Assembly: GCF_011030405.1 (NCBI RefSeq) | Contig: NZ_JAAJTJ010000013.1 | Coordinates: forward strand, 1 to 64,000 | Reading direction: 5' to 3' | From: Parapedobacter sp. SGR-10 | Lineage (GTDB): Bacteria > Bacteroidota > Bacteroidia > Sphingobacteriales > Sphingobacteriaceae | Length of the DNA: 64,000 bases | In this document: positions 18,341 to 26,728 of the stretch, one piece after another | Layout of the letters: the number at the start of each line of letters is the position of its first letter | How positions within the stretch are numbered: the stretch's first letter is position 1 | Notes under the pieces: model-generated | The model's input: only the letters and a program-made list of their open reading frames with translations | The model's database searches: none | Told to the model about the DNA's origin: nothing | Position numbers and translations under genes: made by a program

Positions 18341-18627
18341 GCAAACCGATTTTGAACGAAAAATTGGAAATGAACAAATTTCAACTTTCTGCTTTTCGTC
18401 GTCTTAGAGCCTGATCGAATCGCTGGCGTAAGGTGTGGATTAATGCTTGCCTTACGGTAGACCAAACTGGAATGAGCAGTGGCACTACCTTATAGATGAA
18501 GTGATTTAAATATTGTTTGACAAGAGATAAGTTGCCCAAAAGCTGTAACTTAGATTTACGGCACTAAAAAATACAGACAGATGACCTGCAAGAAAGTATA
18601 CACATCTTTATGATGTTTTATTCTTTT

Positions 18628-18833
18628 GGCGTTACAAACGCCATTCTCAAGCATCCCGATTATAAACCGAACGAAGTGAGTTCATGAATGCCTTTGAAAA
18701 CAAACATTATCATTCATAATCGGGACGATTAAAAATAGAAAAGTAGTCGTCCTCGTTTGCAACGAGGATGTAACGAAAACTGCGATTTCATCGCATCTAT
18801 TTGAACAACAGTTGTGTACATATTTATGTACAC
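18628..18833. repeat. Hairpin-rich REP-like element
   Basis: Four compact hairpins and one longer inverted repeat follow each other in about 200 bases without a gene. They are GGCGTT-aca-AACGCC (18628-18642), CCCGATTAT / ATAATCGGG (18655-18663 with 18716-18724), CCTCGTT-tgc-AACGAGG (18751-18767), TGCGAT-ttc-ATCGCA (18781-18795) and GTGTACAT / ATGTACAC (18814-18833). Such clusters are typical of REP-type mobile repeats. The element ends about 50 bases before an alpha/beta hydrolase that lacks a normal start codon. The rest of 18310-18627 shows no gene. Confidence 0.65.
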
Positions 18834-18913
18834 ACGATAGGGTATGGTTTGGTACTGTCGACACTGCTTACTAAATTTAATTTACTAAGAGAAAAATTAT
18901 ACTGTATTTATTA

Positions 18914-19885
18914 TTGGCTGTTTTTTCCGGCCAGGTGCATGGGCAATCTTCGCGCCCCGTATTGGACATTATGTTGACCAATTATGCTTATCCGTTCGAG
19001 GTAAATTATCTGGAATTTGTAAGTCAGGGACAACAGCTCAAAATGGCTTATATGGACGTGCGACCACAGCAACCTAATGGCCGGGCCGTGATGTTGCTCC
19101 ATGGGAAAAATTTTAATGGAGCCTATTGGAAAACAACCATCGACGCCTTAACGGCCGAAGGCTACCGGGTGATAGTTCCCGATCAGATCGGTTTTGGAAA
19201 ATCATCCAAGCCGGTAGGTTTCCAGTTTACCTTTCAACAACTTGCATTGAATACCAAGGCAATAATGGATACGCTCCATCTCGACAAAATATGTTTGTTG
19301 GGACATTCTATGGGCGGCATGTTGGCGACACGGTTTGCCTTGATGTTCCCGGAAAGGGTGGAGAAACTGATCCTCGAAAATCCAATTGGATTGGAGGATT
19401 GGAAGCTGTACGCACCATACACTAATATCGATGTGCACTATCAAAATGAATTAAAAGCCAATTACGAAACAATAAAGAAATATCAGTTGGATTTTTATTA
19501 CGACAATAAATGGAAGCCTGAGTACGATGAATGGGTGTATCTGCTGACAGGCTGGGTCAGACACCCGGATTATCCGATCGTCGCTAGAGTGAATGCCCGG
19601 ACGTCGGATATGATCTTTACCCAACCAGTTGTCTACGAATTTCAAAACCTTTCTGTTCCGACATTGTTGATCATAGGGACGAGAGACCGTACGGCTATTG
19701 GCAAAAACAATGTCAAAGATCCGGCCGTCGCGGCTAAGATGGGGCAATACCAGCTCTTGGGCAAGTCAACTCAGCAGAAGATTAAAGGATCGGAACTGGT
19801 CGAGTTGGACGATGTGGGGCACTTGCCGCATATAGAGGTATTTGATCGGTTTATAGCTCCGTTAAAGACGTTTTTAAGAAAATAA
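18914..19885 (+). CDS. Alpha/beta hydrolase, secreted, start codon uncertain
   Basis: The 323-residue frame encodes an alpha/beta hydrolase: the oxyanion segment MLLHGKNFNG, the nucleophile elbow LLGHSMGGM, the acid region IIGTRDRT and the catalytic His in GHLPHIE. A TTG at 18914 opens the frame, but the preceding in-frame codons from 18887 read KRKIILYLL and extend a clear signal peptide (cleavage near VHGQ). No ATG, GTG or TTG lies between the upstream stop at 18878 and that stretch. The original start has either been lost next to the hairpin-rich element, or a rare start such as CTG 18902 is used. The substrate is unknown. Confidence 0.8.
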   Translation: MAVFSGQVHGQSSRPVLDIMLTNYAYPFEVNYLEFVSQGQQLKMAYMDVRPQQPNGRAVMLLHGKNFNGAYWKTTIDALTAEGYRVIVPDQIGFGKSSKPVGFQFTFQQLALNTKAIMDTLHLDKICLLGHSMGGMLATRFALMFPERVEKLILENPIGLEDWKLYAPYTNIDVHYQNELKANYETIKKYQLDFYYDNKWKPEYDEWVYLLTGWVRHPDYPIVARVNARTSDMIFTQPVVYEFQNLSVPTLLIIGTRDRTAIGKNNVKDPAVAAKMGQYQLLGKSTQQKIKGSELVELDDVGHLPHIEVFDRFIAPLKTFLRK

Positions 19886-20067
19886 GGGAAGGTAAGCTTT
19901 TTATGAAATCCACCGGCAAGCTTAAAAGCATGCTCTGAAGGGGCCATGAACTTTAATATAAATTCCGCTTTAGTTCATGAAAAAAAACAGTTTTATTCAA
20001 AAAGTTAAGCATTCGCGTGCCGCGTGTGCCTTTATTATCTACTAATCTAAAAATCTAATGTATTAAA

Positions 20068-21420
20068 GTTAGCGAATGAGGGCGTCCCCTATGTTTGTAT
20101 CAAGCAAATGTAGGAGACACTTTCGGGAGCAGAAGCTGTTTACTTGCGGAAGTAGGGCATATGAAGTAATTTTACAATAGCAATCATATACAATAGTTAG
20201 TTAATATTTAAGCGGCCATAGTGCCGTACAGTAATAGTTCATTGACATGTTTCTGATTTTTTCGCAAGTGTGGGTCTATCCCAAAGGTTGAAAAAAATCT
20301 ATCCATCAGTAAAGCGTTGTGGTTCATGGTCTTTATATCGGCCATCGAGAACGAGGCGCGCTGCTCCCTGGGTATGCTTATCCAGTGTGCGGCCTTGGCG
20401 ACATTCGTTGCGGTCAGTGCCAGGTTGAAGTGGAAGTTCAGTTTGTTCTCGCTCCTTGCCTGGCAGTTCTCCAGTCCGGTAAACTGTTTTGCGTCGCGGT
20501 AGAGGAATTCGATCTGGAAGCGTAGCCTATAGTATCGGACGATGGTGGCCGCTTCCATCTGGGTATCGGTTGAGAAGTACAGTTTGTGGGTCTTCCCGGA
20601 CGGCACCCTTACCATGCGGACGTTCCGCTTGAGCGATACGGCATGGACTATGGCCGTTGTAGCTTTGACCCCGTCCTCCAGTTCCACCTCATGGAAATAT
20701 CCGGCCTTGATGTCCCTGTGGTCGACCTTGCCGTCGTACACCCTGGGCCTTCCGCGGCCGGGCTTTCGCAGTCCGGTGTAGAGGTACTTCAGGTTGGCGT
20801 CATCGCGCATCCTGCCCACGAACTGGAAACCGGCCCCGCAGACCGCATCGATGAACGATTTCTTGGTAAACCATGCGTCTGCGACGGCGATGCGGGACAG
20901 TTCCAGAAGTTGCTTACCGTGGCCGGAGAACGAGTCCGCGTAGATCTCGGCAAGCGATTTATCCAGATGGTTGCAGGGCAGCGTCTGGCAGGCATCCAGG
21001 TGGAATCCCGTATGGTTGTCCACGTCGATCGCCGCTATGCCCAGCATCTCCAGCCCGAGTTTGGTGCGTGCTGCCTGGCCAGACCAGAAATAGCCGATAC
21101 CGGGTGTCTTCTTTCCCGATTTGGAGATGAAACTGGGGTCAAGGGCGATGATATAATGGCCGCTGCCGTGCTGCCGAACCAATCCGCTGTTGAAACCCAT
21201 GAAATCAAATGGCTTTCCGAATTGGATACGGTAGCGCTGTTCGCTATATTTGCCGTACCGTTCCAGCTGCTGGAAATTGATCCTGCCCTTTATCGAAAGG
21301 AACAGGGTCACGGCCTCGACCATGAAACGATACTGAAAATCAAGGGTTTGTTATAATTTTTCAGCCTTTATTTGTCCACTTATTTTGCTGTAAATCAGAA
21401 ATTTGTCTCATTTTTTAACG
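20068..21420. mobile_element. IS4-family insertion sequence, about 1.35 kb
   Basis: A transposase gene is bracketed by imperfect inverted ends: GTTAGCGAATGAG at 20068-20080 and, on the opposite strand, GTTAAAAAATGAG at 21407-21419 (11 of 13 identical). A possible short target duplication GTATT is seen at 20060-20064 and 21423-21427, a few bases outside the ends, so the borders are approximate. The element is visibly GC-richer than its surroundings, which suggests recent arrival. Confidence 0.6.
20208..21323 (-). CDS. IS4-family transposase
   Basis: The 371-residue protein is a DDE transposase of the IS4 group. The first Asp is in ALDPSFISKSGKKT and the second in AVADAWFTKKSF. The C-terminal signature is Y-(2)-R-(3)-E-(6)-K within YYRLRFQIEFLYRDAK, an exact IS4 match. 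The N-terminus GRINFQQLERYGKYSEQRY is that of Bacteroidota members. In-frame codons QTLDFQYRF precede the ATG after a TAA, so the true start may be disturbed or lie at this ATG. Codon use and GC differ from neighbours. Confidence 0.9.
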   Translation of the reverse strand: MVEAVTLFLSIKGRINFQQLERYGKYSEQRYRIQFGKPFDFMGFNSGLVRQHGSGHYIIALDPSFISKSGKKTPGIGYFWSGQAARTKLGLEMLGIAAIDVDNHTGFHLDACQTLPCNHLDKSLAEIYADSFSGHGKQLLELSRIAVADAWFTKKSFIDAVCGAGFQFVGRMRDDANLKYLYTGLRKPGRGRPRVYDGKVDHRDIKAGYFHEVELEDGVKATTAIVHAVSLKRNVRMVRVPSGKTHKLYFSTDTQMEAATIVRYYRLRFQIEFLYRDAKQFTGLENCQARSENKLNFHFNLALTATNVAKAAHWISIPREQRASFSMADIKTMNHNALLMDRFFSTFGIDPHLRKNQKHVNELLLYGTMAA

Positions 21421-21465
21421 GAGTATTGATATAGAAAGTATGAGAATAATAATTCAACACAGCGT

Positions 21466-22194
21466 ATGTTAAAGAAAATAGATAATTCAAAAAGGGCTGG
21501 AAATAGTCATATCTCCATTTTATATCCGGGGTTGGACCTTACCGATAATGATACCGGATACTACAGCATAGGACGTATAGACCATGCTAACATCCACAGC
21601 GGTGCGGTGATAAAAATGCACCCTCACGTTAATGACGACATCCTTTCTTATTTCCGTAAAGGAAAGGTAAAACACACGGATAGTGAAGGTTTTGAAGAAT
21701 TTATAGTTCCCACAAGGCTGATGTTGATGAAAGCAGGAAAATTATTTCATCACGAAGAAGCCGTTCTTGAAGATAATGAGGGTTTGCAGATATTCATCCG
21801 TCCCGGAGAAAGAGATATAAAACCTGAAGTAATTTTCGACGAATTAAACGAAATGTACACTGAAAACAAATGGCGCCTAATTGCATCACCTGATAAAGAA
21901 AAAACAAAATTACAGTTGAGCAGCCAAACGTGGATATATGACGTACAAATAATAACCGGAAATTCGATGCACTTGCCTGAAAGGCCTAAACCGGCTTTCG
22001 GATATTTATTATACGTATATCAGGGAAGTATTGCAGTTAATGAAGACATCACTTTGACAAAAGGCGAGAGCCTTTTCATTATGGATGAAAATATTAGTTT
22101 CAAAACGGAAAATGAAGCCAATTTGGTACTGTTCGTAACCGATACAAAAGCACCCTATTACGATGGCGGAATGTACAGCGGAAACAAAAAGTAA
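21466..22194 (+). CDS. Pirin-like bicupin protein
   Basis: The 242-residue protein matches the pirin / YhaK family: a first cupin with the metal ligands in MHPHVNDDILSYF and LFHHEE, and a second, less conserved cupin (residues about 150-235). Pirins bind iron or nickel and some act as quercetin dioxygenases or regulators. Its family start is intact (MLKKIDNSKRAGN). It lies about 45 bp from the IS4 element. Confidence 0.82.
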   Translation: MLKKIDNSKRAGNSHISILYPGLDLTDNDTGYYSIGRIDHANIHSGAVIKMHPHVNDDILSYFRKGKVKHTDSEGFEEFIVPTRLMLMKAGKLFHHEEAVLEDNEGLQIFIRPGERDIKPEVIFDELNEMYTENKWRLIASPDKEKTKLQLSSQTWIYDVQIITGNSMHLPERPKPAFGYLLYVYQGSIAVNEDITLTKGESLFIMDENISFKTENEANLVLFVTDTKAPYYDGGMYSGNKK

Positions 22195-22277
22195 TATACC
22201 GTCAAACAAGTAGCTTGTATCCAAATTTATTTTAATTAAATTTTCTTTTGTTCCTAATATGCTGTAATTTTGTATAA

Positions 22278-22562
22278 ATGAGCGTAATAAAGGATATATC
22301 GCAAATCTTTCCCAAACATTTATTTTGGGATGTCGATCCGAAGAATTTAGATATTCTGGACGACAGGGATTTTATTATCCCGAGGGCGCTAATTGCTACA
22401 ACTGAAGAGACGTTTGCTAAAGATATCCAATCCTTGGAACAGCTTTATAGCAAAACGCAGATTGTTAAAGAATTGCAAAAAACAAAAGAACGCATTAGTA
22501 ATGAGGTATGTAAACTTGTTGCTCGTCGTTACCATGTTCGGCAATTTTTACGTTATCAATAA
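22278..22562 (+). CDS. DUF6922-like putative antitoxin
   Basis: The 94-residue protein begins VIKDISQIFPKHLFWDVDPKNLDILDDRDFIIPRAL (two adjoining segments), a pattern of small proteins found before AbiEii-type nucleotidyltransferases in Bacteroidota. Its stop overlaps the ATG of the next gene by one base (TAATG), so the two are translationally coupled. By position it should be the antitoxin of a type IV-like pair. The function is inference from context. Confidence 0.65.
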   Translation: MSVIKDISQIFPKHLFWDVDPKNLDILDDRDFIIPRALIATTEETFAKDIQSLEQLYSKTQIVKELQKTKERISNEVCKLVARRYHVRQFLRYQ

Positions 22563-23347
22563 TGTCTGCTATTTCTCAAGGTCTATTAAAGACTATTCGT
22601 GAATTACAATCTTTTGAAAGTTTTAAGGGGTCTGCTTTAGGTGGAGGTACTAACTTAGCTATTCGATATTATCATCGGAAATCCACTGACATTGATATCT
22701 TTTTCCCACATATTATCGGAAAAGCAGGTTATGAAAGAATCAAAGACGAGGTTGAGAATTTTTATGGCGCACGTGTGTTTGGATTCCAATTTCCATGCGA
22801 TATAGATGACCAGTATATTTTCCTTCGTTTTTTTATTATATGCGATGGAGAAACGATTAAGGTAGAAGTTCTTCAAAATATGAAAATGCTCGATAACCTC
22901 GAAGATATAGATGGTATCAAATTCGTTTCTGAACTGGATATTGCCTTATTTAAGATGATGTCAGCCGCAAACCGTGCCACTCAAAAAGATATTTATGATC
23001 TTGACCTCCTATCTGAAAAATTCCCATTGATACACCTTTTTAAGCAGCTCGAAAGAAAACGTTTTTTATTTTCAGCAGAGCAACATCGTACCATTTTTGA
23101 TCTCGATGGAGAAACCAGTCCATTAGATCAACCTCTAACTTTATTGAAGTTTGACGAGGGAGATGTACAAGGTAGAAAATCAAGACCTCACCATTCACAA
23201 AATAGAGTTGACATTATAAAAGATCAAAAGAGTTGGCCCCTTGCTCGATCAAGTTGGCGAAAAAAGGTTCGCACCCTATTTGATCAATTAAACATGATAT
23301 TTCCAGGTCCTTCTTCTTCTTCTTCTTCTTCGGATTTAGAAGAATAG
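22562..23347 (+). CDS. AbiEii-like nucleotidyltransferase toxin
   Basis: The 261-residue protein has the nucleotidyltransferase active site GGGTNLAIRYYHRKSTDIDIFF, with Gly-Gly and the DID metal ligands, and the downstream KVEVLQNMKML and DIALFKMMSAANR segments of the AbiEii/AbiGii toxin family. AbiE systems abort phage infection. The C-terminus carries a run of seven Ser encoded by a TTC/TCT microsatellite (about 23311-23331), followed by DLEE. Length change in this tract would shift the frame only at the very end. Confidence 0.78.
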   Translation: MSAISQGLLKTIRELQSFESFKGSALGGGTNLAIRYYHRKSTDIDIFFPHIIGKAGYERIKDEVENFYGARVFGFQFPCDIDDQYIFLRFFIICDGETIKVEVLQNMKMLDNLEDIDGIKFVSELDIALFKMMSAANRATQKDIYDLDLLSEKFPLIHLFKQLERKRFLFSAEQHRTIFDLDGETSPLDQPLTLLKFDEGDVQGRKSRPHHSQNRVDIIKDQKSWPLARSSWRKKVRTLFDQLNMIFPGPSSSSSSSDLEE

Positions 23348-23639
23348 AGCCTTATTAGTTATTCCATAAAAAGTTTCACAAGCTAGTGTCGGAGTTAAAT
23401 GGTTTTGAATTAACATTTTAGAGTTCATCGCCGAGTTTTTAAACATTTGGAGTGTCGGAGCATATATGTGCATATTCCAAAAGAAATTTAAAGTGAATTC
23501 TAGGATCGTACGCAATAACCTCCTATGATTTTAATAGCCTATTCACAAAAAATGGAAGTCACGGCGTTCATCGCCGTTAATCGTACTGTATGCAAACTTA
23601 ACAGAAGGTTTTCCTGCAAGTGACCTGCTTAGTAACTAA
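23348..23639. other. Degenerate intergenic DNA
   Basis: No intact gene is visible. AGTGTCGGAG occurs twice (about 23383 and 23451), and GTTCATCGCCG also occurs twice (about 23438 and 23566). These look like remnants of older insertions or duplications. Confidence 0.4.
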
Positions 23640-23912
23640 GCCACTCTATTAGAGATCGAAGATGCGCAAGTTGAAAGTATTCATGATCGAGTTCAGGAAA
23701 TGTTATTTATACTTTCTAATCATATGACTAGACAGGATTTGTTTGATGCCATGGACCTGACCAACCAAAGTAGAAACAGAGCTAAGTACTTGGATCCTTT
23801 GATTAATTTGGGGTGGGTAAGCCAAGATTATCCGGGAGAAAAAACAAACCCTAACCAACGGTATAAAATTACTGAAGCTGGTGAACGGATTTTGAAGCTT
23901 TTAACGCAATAG
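23640..23912 (+). pseudogene. C-terminal remnant of a Fic-family protein
   Basis: The frame from 23640 reads ATLLEIEDAQVESIHDRVQEM and continues through LFILSNHMTRQDLFDAMDL and NQSRNRAKYLDPLINLGWV to KITEAGERILKLL. This is the winged-helix tail found at the C-terminus of many Bacteroidota Fic proteins. The Fic catalytic domain is absent and a TAA stands directly upstream. An intact ATG gives only 70 residues. It is probably a truncated gene at the edge of the defence island. Confidence 0.6.
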
Positions 23913-23939
23913 CCTTTATTAAATATTCCAAAGCTGAGT

Positions 23940-25256
23940 CTAAATTAAAAACTCAAATAGCTTTTCCGTCCATTTTTCTAGAGTTGTATGATAAAGGGTG
24001 CGGTGGGATTGTATGTGTTGACCATCTTCGTTTATAATACCCTTCCTCAGATTTGTACGTTTATTTCTAAGGTGACTAGAGATATAATCAAATATTTTCT
24101 GCAAATCTTCAAGATATGTTGCTTCCTTCGTAGTGAAAATAAAAGTTGCTTTATTTACTTCTATACTCTCCCATATGATATAAACATTAGTTCTTCGGAT
24201 TGTAAAAAGAAATGACTCTTTGTTAACATTCAGAGATGAAATGTAATTGGAATTGACTGGCTCTAAAACGGGGATTATATGATAATCTAACTCTTGTATC
24301 TCGCATAACGTCCGCAGATACGGAGTAAGATTTTTGTTCTTATAAAAATAGTCAAATGCCTTGGAACTTAAGCTTCCCAGCGATCTAAGGATAGATGAAA
24401 CATCTACAGCACTTTCCTTCAATGCCATTTTATTCCATTCTATTTTAATTTTCAATATTTGTATAACATCGTGAAGTAAATCAAGGTTTGCGATGGATCG
24501 TACTCTTTCATTACTGACCTGCAACTGTAGAGGCTCTATTTCTTTTCTTTTTAAGTATAGTTTTATATATTCATACGATGATCTAGATTGGTTACATGGA
24601 TACCATACAAACCTTCGCTTGTCAAGTCTAAATTTTATACGGCCATCCTCAAAAAATATGCTGTCCCAATCCACGATGAGGTTTTCCAAGACTTTTCCTT
24701 TAGCAATCAGAAACTTATAGCTAAAAACAGGCTTAGAACTAACTTTGATGGGTTTAGTGGCAGTTTTTCGTTTCTTTTCTTTTTTGTTAACACTGGTTGA
24801 GGGTTTAAGTTGCTCGGACTGTTTAGACTTCTTTTTAGCTTCGACAAGAATTTTACGTTTTTCCTCAAAAGCTAGTTTTTGCTTTGTTAGCTCTTTTAGC
24901 TCTTCCTCTAATTTAGTTTTCCCTCTTCCAGAAAATTTGATTTCTAATTTAACAGCTAGAATTTTTTTTCCAAGCTTAGTGAGATTTCTTTTTATTATAT
25001 CTTCTGGTGGCTCTATATTGGGGGCATTGATTTCTTCCCTCTTCACTGTATACTTATCCTTCAATTTTTCTATCTCGATCTTCCGCTTAGCTGTCTCAAT
25101 TCGATCAATTAGACTTTGCCTATGTTTAATGAACGGGTTATTGCTGTCATTAGAAACTATTAACTTGTCTTCGGATGCTGCAAGTTGTTTTTCAAGCTTT
25201 TTGATTTCAGACTCGACCTTTTTTAAAGGATATTTATGATCTTTACCAGTGGCCAT
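23940..25256 (-). CDS. Unknown protein with N-terminal coiled coil
   Basis: I do not recognise a family for this 438-residue protein. Residues 1-165 are highly charged (repeated Lys/Glu heptads such as VESEIKKLEKQL and KLEEELKELTKQKLAFEEKRK) and should form a long coiled coil. A Lys-rich linker follows at about 145-175. Residues 175-438 look like a compact alpha/beta domain with few charged runs. It is the last gene of a minus-strand cassette whose other members are a receiver-CSD protein and a methyltransferase-kinase fusion, so it may be the effector or a structural part of that system. Confidence 0.7.
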   Translation of the reverse strand: MATGKDHKYPLKKVESEIKKLEKQLAASEDKLIVSNDSNNPFIKHRQSLIDRIETAKRKIEIEKLKDKYTVKREEINAPNIEPPEDIIKRNLTKLGKKILAVKLEIKFSGRGKTKLEEELKELTKQKLAFEEKRKILVEAKKKSKQSEQLKPSTSVNKKEKKRKTATKPIKVSSKPVFSYKFLIAKGKVLENLIVDWDSIFFEDGRIKFRLDKRRFVWYPCNQSRSSYEYIKLYLKRKEIEPLQLQVSNERVRSIANLDLLHDVIQILKIKIEWNKMALKESAVDVSSILRSLGSLSSKAFDYFYKNKNLTPYLRTLCEIQELDYHIIPVLEPVNSNYISSLNVNKESFLFTIRRTNVYIIWESIEVNKATFIFTTKEATYLEDLQKIFDYISSHLRNKRTNLRKGIINEDGQHIQSHRTLYHTTLEKWTEKLFEFLI

Positions 25257-25271
25257 CTGTATCAGTTTGTT

Positions 25272-25484
25272 TTAATTAAAAGATTTAATTGCGAAGCCTG
25301 AGATATCACTCCTATTGTTGCTCTCATTTTTTACTCTTAAAGCCCTCCGCCTGTTTCTTCCGCTTATTCCAGTCAGGGAATTAAATTGGTGTTCTACGAT
25401 GATTTTCACTGACTTTGATAATTCTATTAATTGTTCTCGCGAATAATTGAGATCATATTTCTTGCAAAGTTCTTTGAGGACCAT
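25272..25484 (-). CDS. Small hypothetical protein
   Basis: The 70-residue frame (starting MVLKELCKKYDLNYSREQLIELSKSV) lies 15 bp before the coiled-coil gene and 57 bp after the receiver-CSD gene, on the same strand. The N-terminal half is predicted helical and the middle is Arg-rich (SGRNRRRALRV). No family is recognised. Its operon position is the main support. Confidence 0.5.
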   Translation of the reverse strand: MVLKELCKKYDLNYSREQLIELSKSVKIIVEHQFNSLTGISGRNRRRALRVKNESNNRSDISGFAIKSFN

Positions 25485-25541
25485 AAAAGGCTTTCTCGTT
25501 AAATGCAGTTTCTATATTGTATAGTTTCTACCATATGCCAA

Positions 25542-26726
25542 TCACTCTAACTCAACCCGTTTAACTCTATATTTTATTTCTTCAGCACGGTTATCGGTAT
25601 ATTTTTCAATTTCAACTTTTACAGACATGTCTTTTTCCAGTGAATGATTAGTAACCAAGTGCGGTGGAATAAAAACATTTTCGCCAATCCCATCAGGTTT
25701 GAAAAAAGCATATCCTTTCTGAGTATTTATATTGATGACTTTGCCATGAATCAGTTCTGCCTTTGGTTTAGTTACTTGGGTTGATGTTTCCACCACTTTC
25801 ACCCAATTCCCGGCTTTTGGATTACCATCCACATACATTTTAAACCATGCCAGTACATCTAAAAGCTGAAAGAAAACACTCTTCAAAAGAAAAGGTGTTT
25901 TGATTGTCTTTACATACAAGTCAATGTCGGATCTGTGTGAACCTGCTTGCGTTACTGACAAAATGCCTCGCAAGTAGAAGGCAATTAGTTTGGGGAGGTG
26001 TGTTTCTTCTAAATGCTGATACCCCTTTTCGGAAAAAAGTGAACCATCAGAACCTTTGCCTGCCAAAAACTTACTGCTTTCGTTCAAAGCTACACTAGGT
26101 GTGACAAATTCAATAGGAAGCAAATTGTATTTGTTGAAGGCAATAAAAAGGTCTTCAACCACTTTCCTAATGGAATTGAAGTGATTGTCAATGTTGGTTT
26201 CATCGTTGACTTTCAGCAGGTTTAAAATATCCTGTCCCGCAAGTTCGCCAATGTATTTTTCTGTGCAAACATCAAAAACACATTTGTAATTGTGTCGAAT
26301 CTGGGTGTCTTCTTGGTTGGAAGCAGCAACCTTTATGTCAGAAAACAATCGGTCAATCTCTTCATCACTGCCCTTTTTGTAAACTTTGGCGAAAGCCTTA
26401 TTGAAAGTTTTATCCTCATAAGCTTCCGCTTGTCCGGTTAGGACGAATACTTCAAATTTCTTTTTTAGTTGGAGCAATCTCTCTTTCGCTCTATGCACAT
26501 TGTATGTATCTTCAGAGCCTTTAACATCATCTTCGTTTTCAAAGAATTTGGCATCAAGCAATACACCATCATATAAAGGATAATTCCTTTCTAACTCATT
26601 CATACCACTATTTAACGACTTGAATGGCATCAGATTAATGCCGTTTCTCTTTGCACGGCCTTTAGTGCCGCTCAGAGTTTCATGCTCATCATCAATCCAC
26701 AAGATATTGTAAAACAATTCTTCCAT
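25542..26726 (-). CDS. Receiver-domain protein with C-terminal cold-shock domain
   Basis: The 394-residue protein starts with a response-regulator receiver: acidic pair Asp12-Asp13 in ILWIDDEHE, a phosphoacceptor Asp58 in VLLDAKF, Thr97 in VFVLTG and Lys117/118 in VYKKG. Residues about 140-310 form an unrecognised helical domain. Residues about 325-392 are a cold-shock/OB domain with the RNP1-like KGYAFFKPDG and RNP2-like VFIPP, which bind single-stranded nucleic acid. Its ATG is two bases from the stop of the methyltransferase-kinase gene, so the two are coupled, and it is the natural phosphotransfer partner. Receiver plus CSD is an unusual combination. Confidence 0.85.
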   Translation of the reverse strand: MEELFYNILWIDDEHETLSGTKGRAKRNGINLMPFKSLNSGMNELERNYPLYDGVLLDAKFFENEDDVKGSEDTYNVHRAKERLLQLKKKFEVFVLTGQAEAYEDKTFNKAFAKVYKKGSDEEIDRLFSDIKVAASNQEDTQIRHNYKCVFDVCTEKYIGELAGQDILNLLKVNDETNIDNHFNSIRKVVEDLFIAFNKYNLLPIEFVTPSVALNESSKFLAGKGSDGSLFSEKGYQHLEETHLPKLIAFYLRGILSVTQAGSHRSDIDLYVKTIKTPFLLKSVFFQLLDVLAWFKMYVDGNPKAGNWVKVVETSTQVTKPKAELIHGKVININTQKGYAFFKPDGIGENVFIPPHLVTNHSLEKDMSVKVEIEKYTDNRAEEIKYRVKRVELE

Positions 26727-26728
26727 AG

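Noticed and set aside
19945..19979. CATGAACT/AGTTCATG hairpin as terminator of the hydrolase gene
   Set aside because: It is followed by an A run and not a T run on the coding strand, so intrinsic termination in that direction is not supported.
20586..21356. 256-codon frame opposite the transposase
   Set aside because: It is a shadow of the GC-rich transposase gene.
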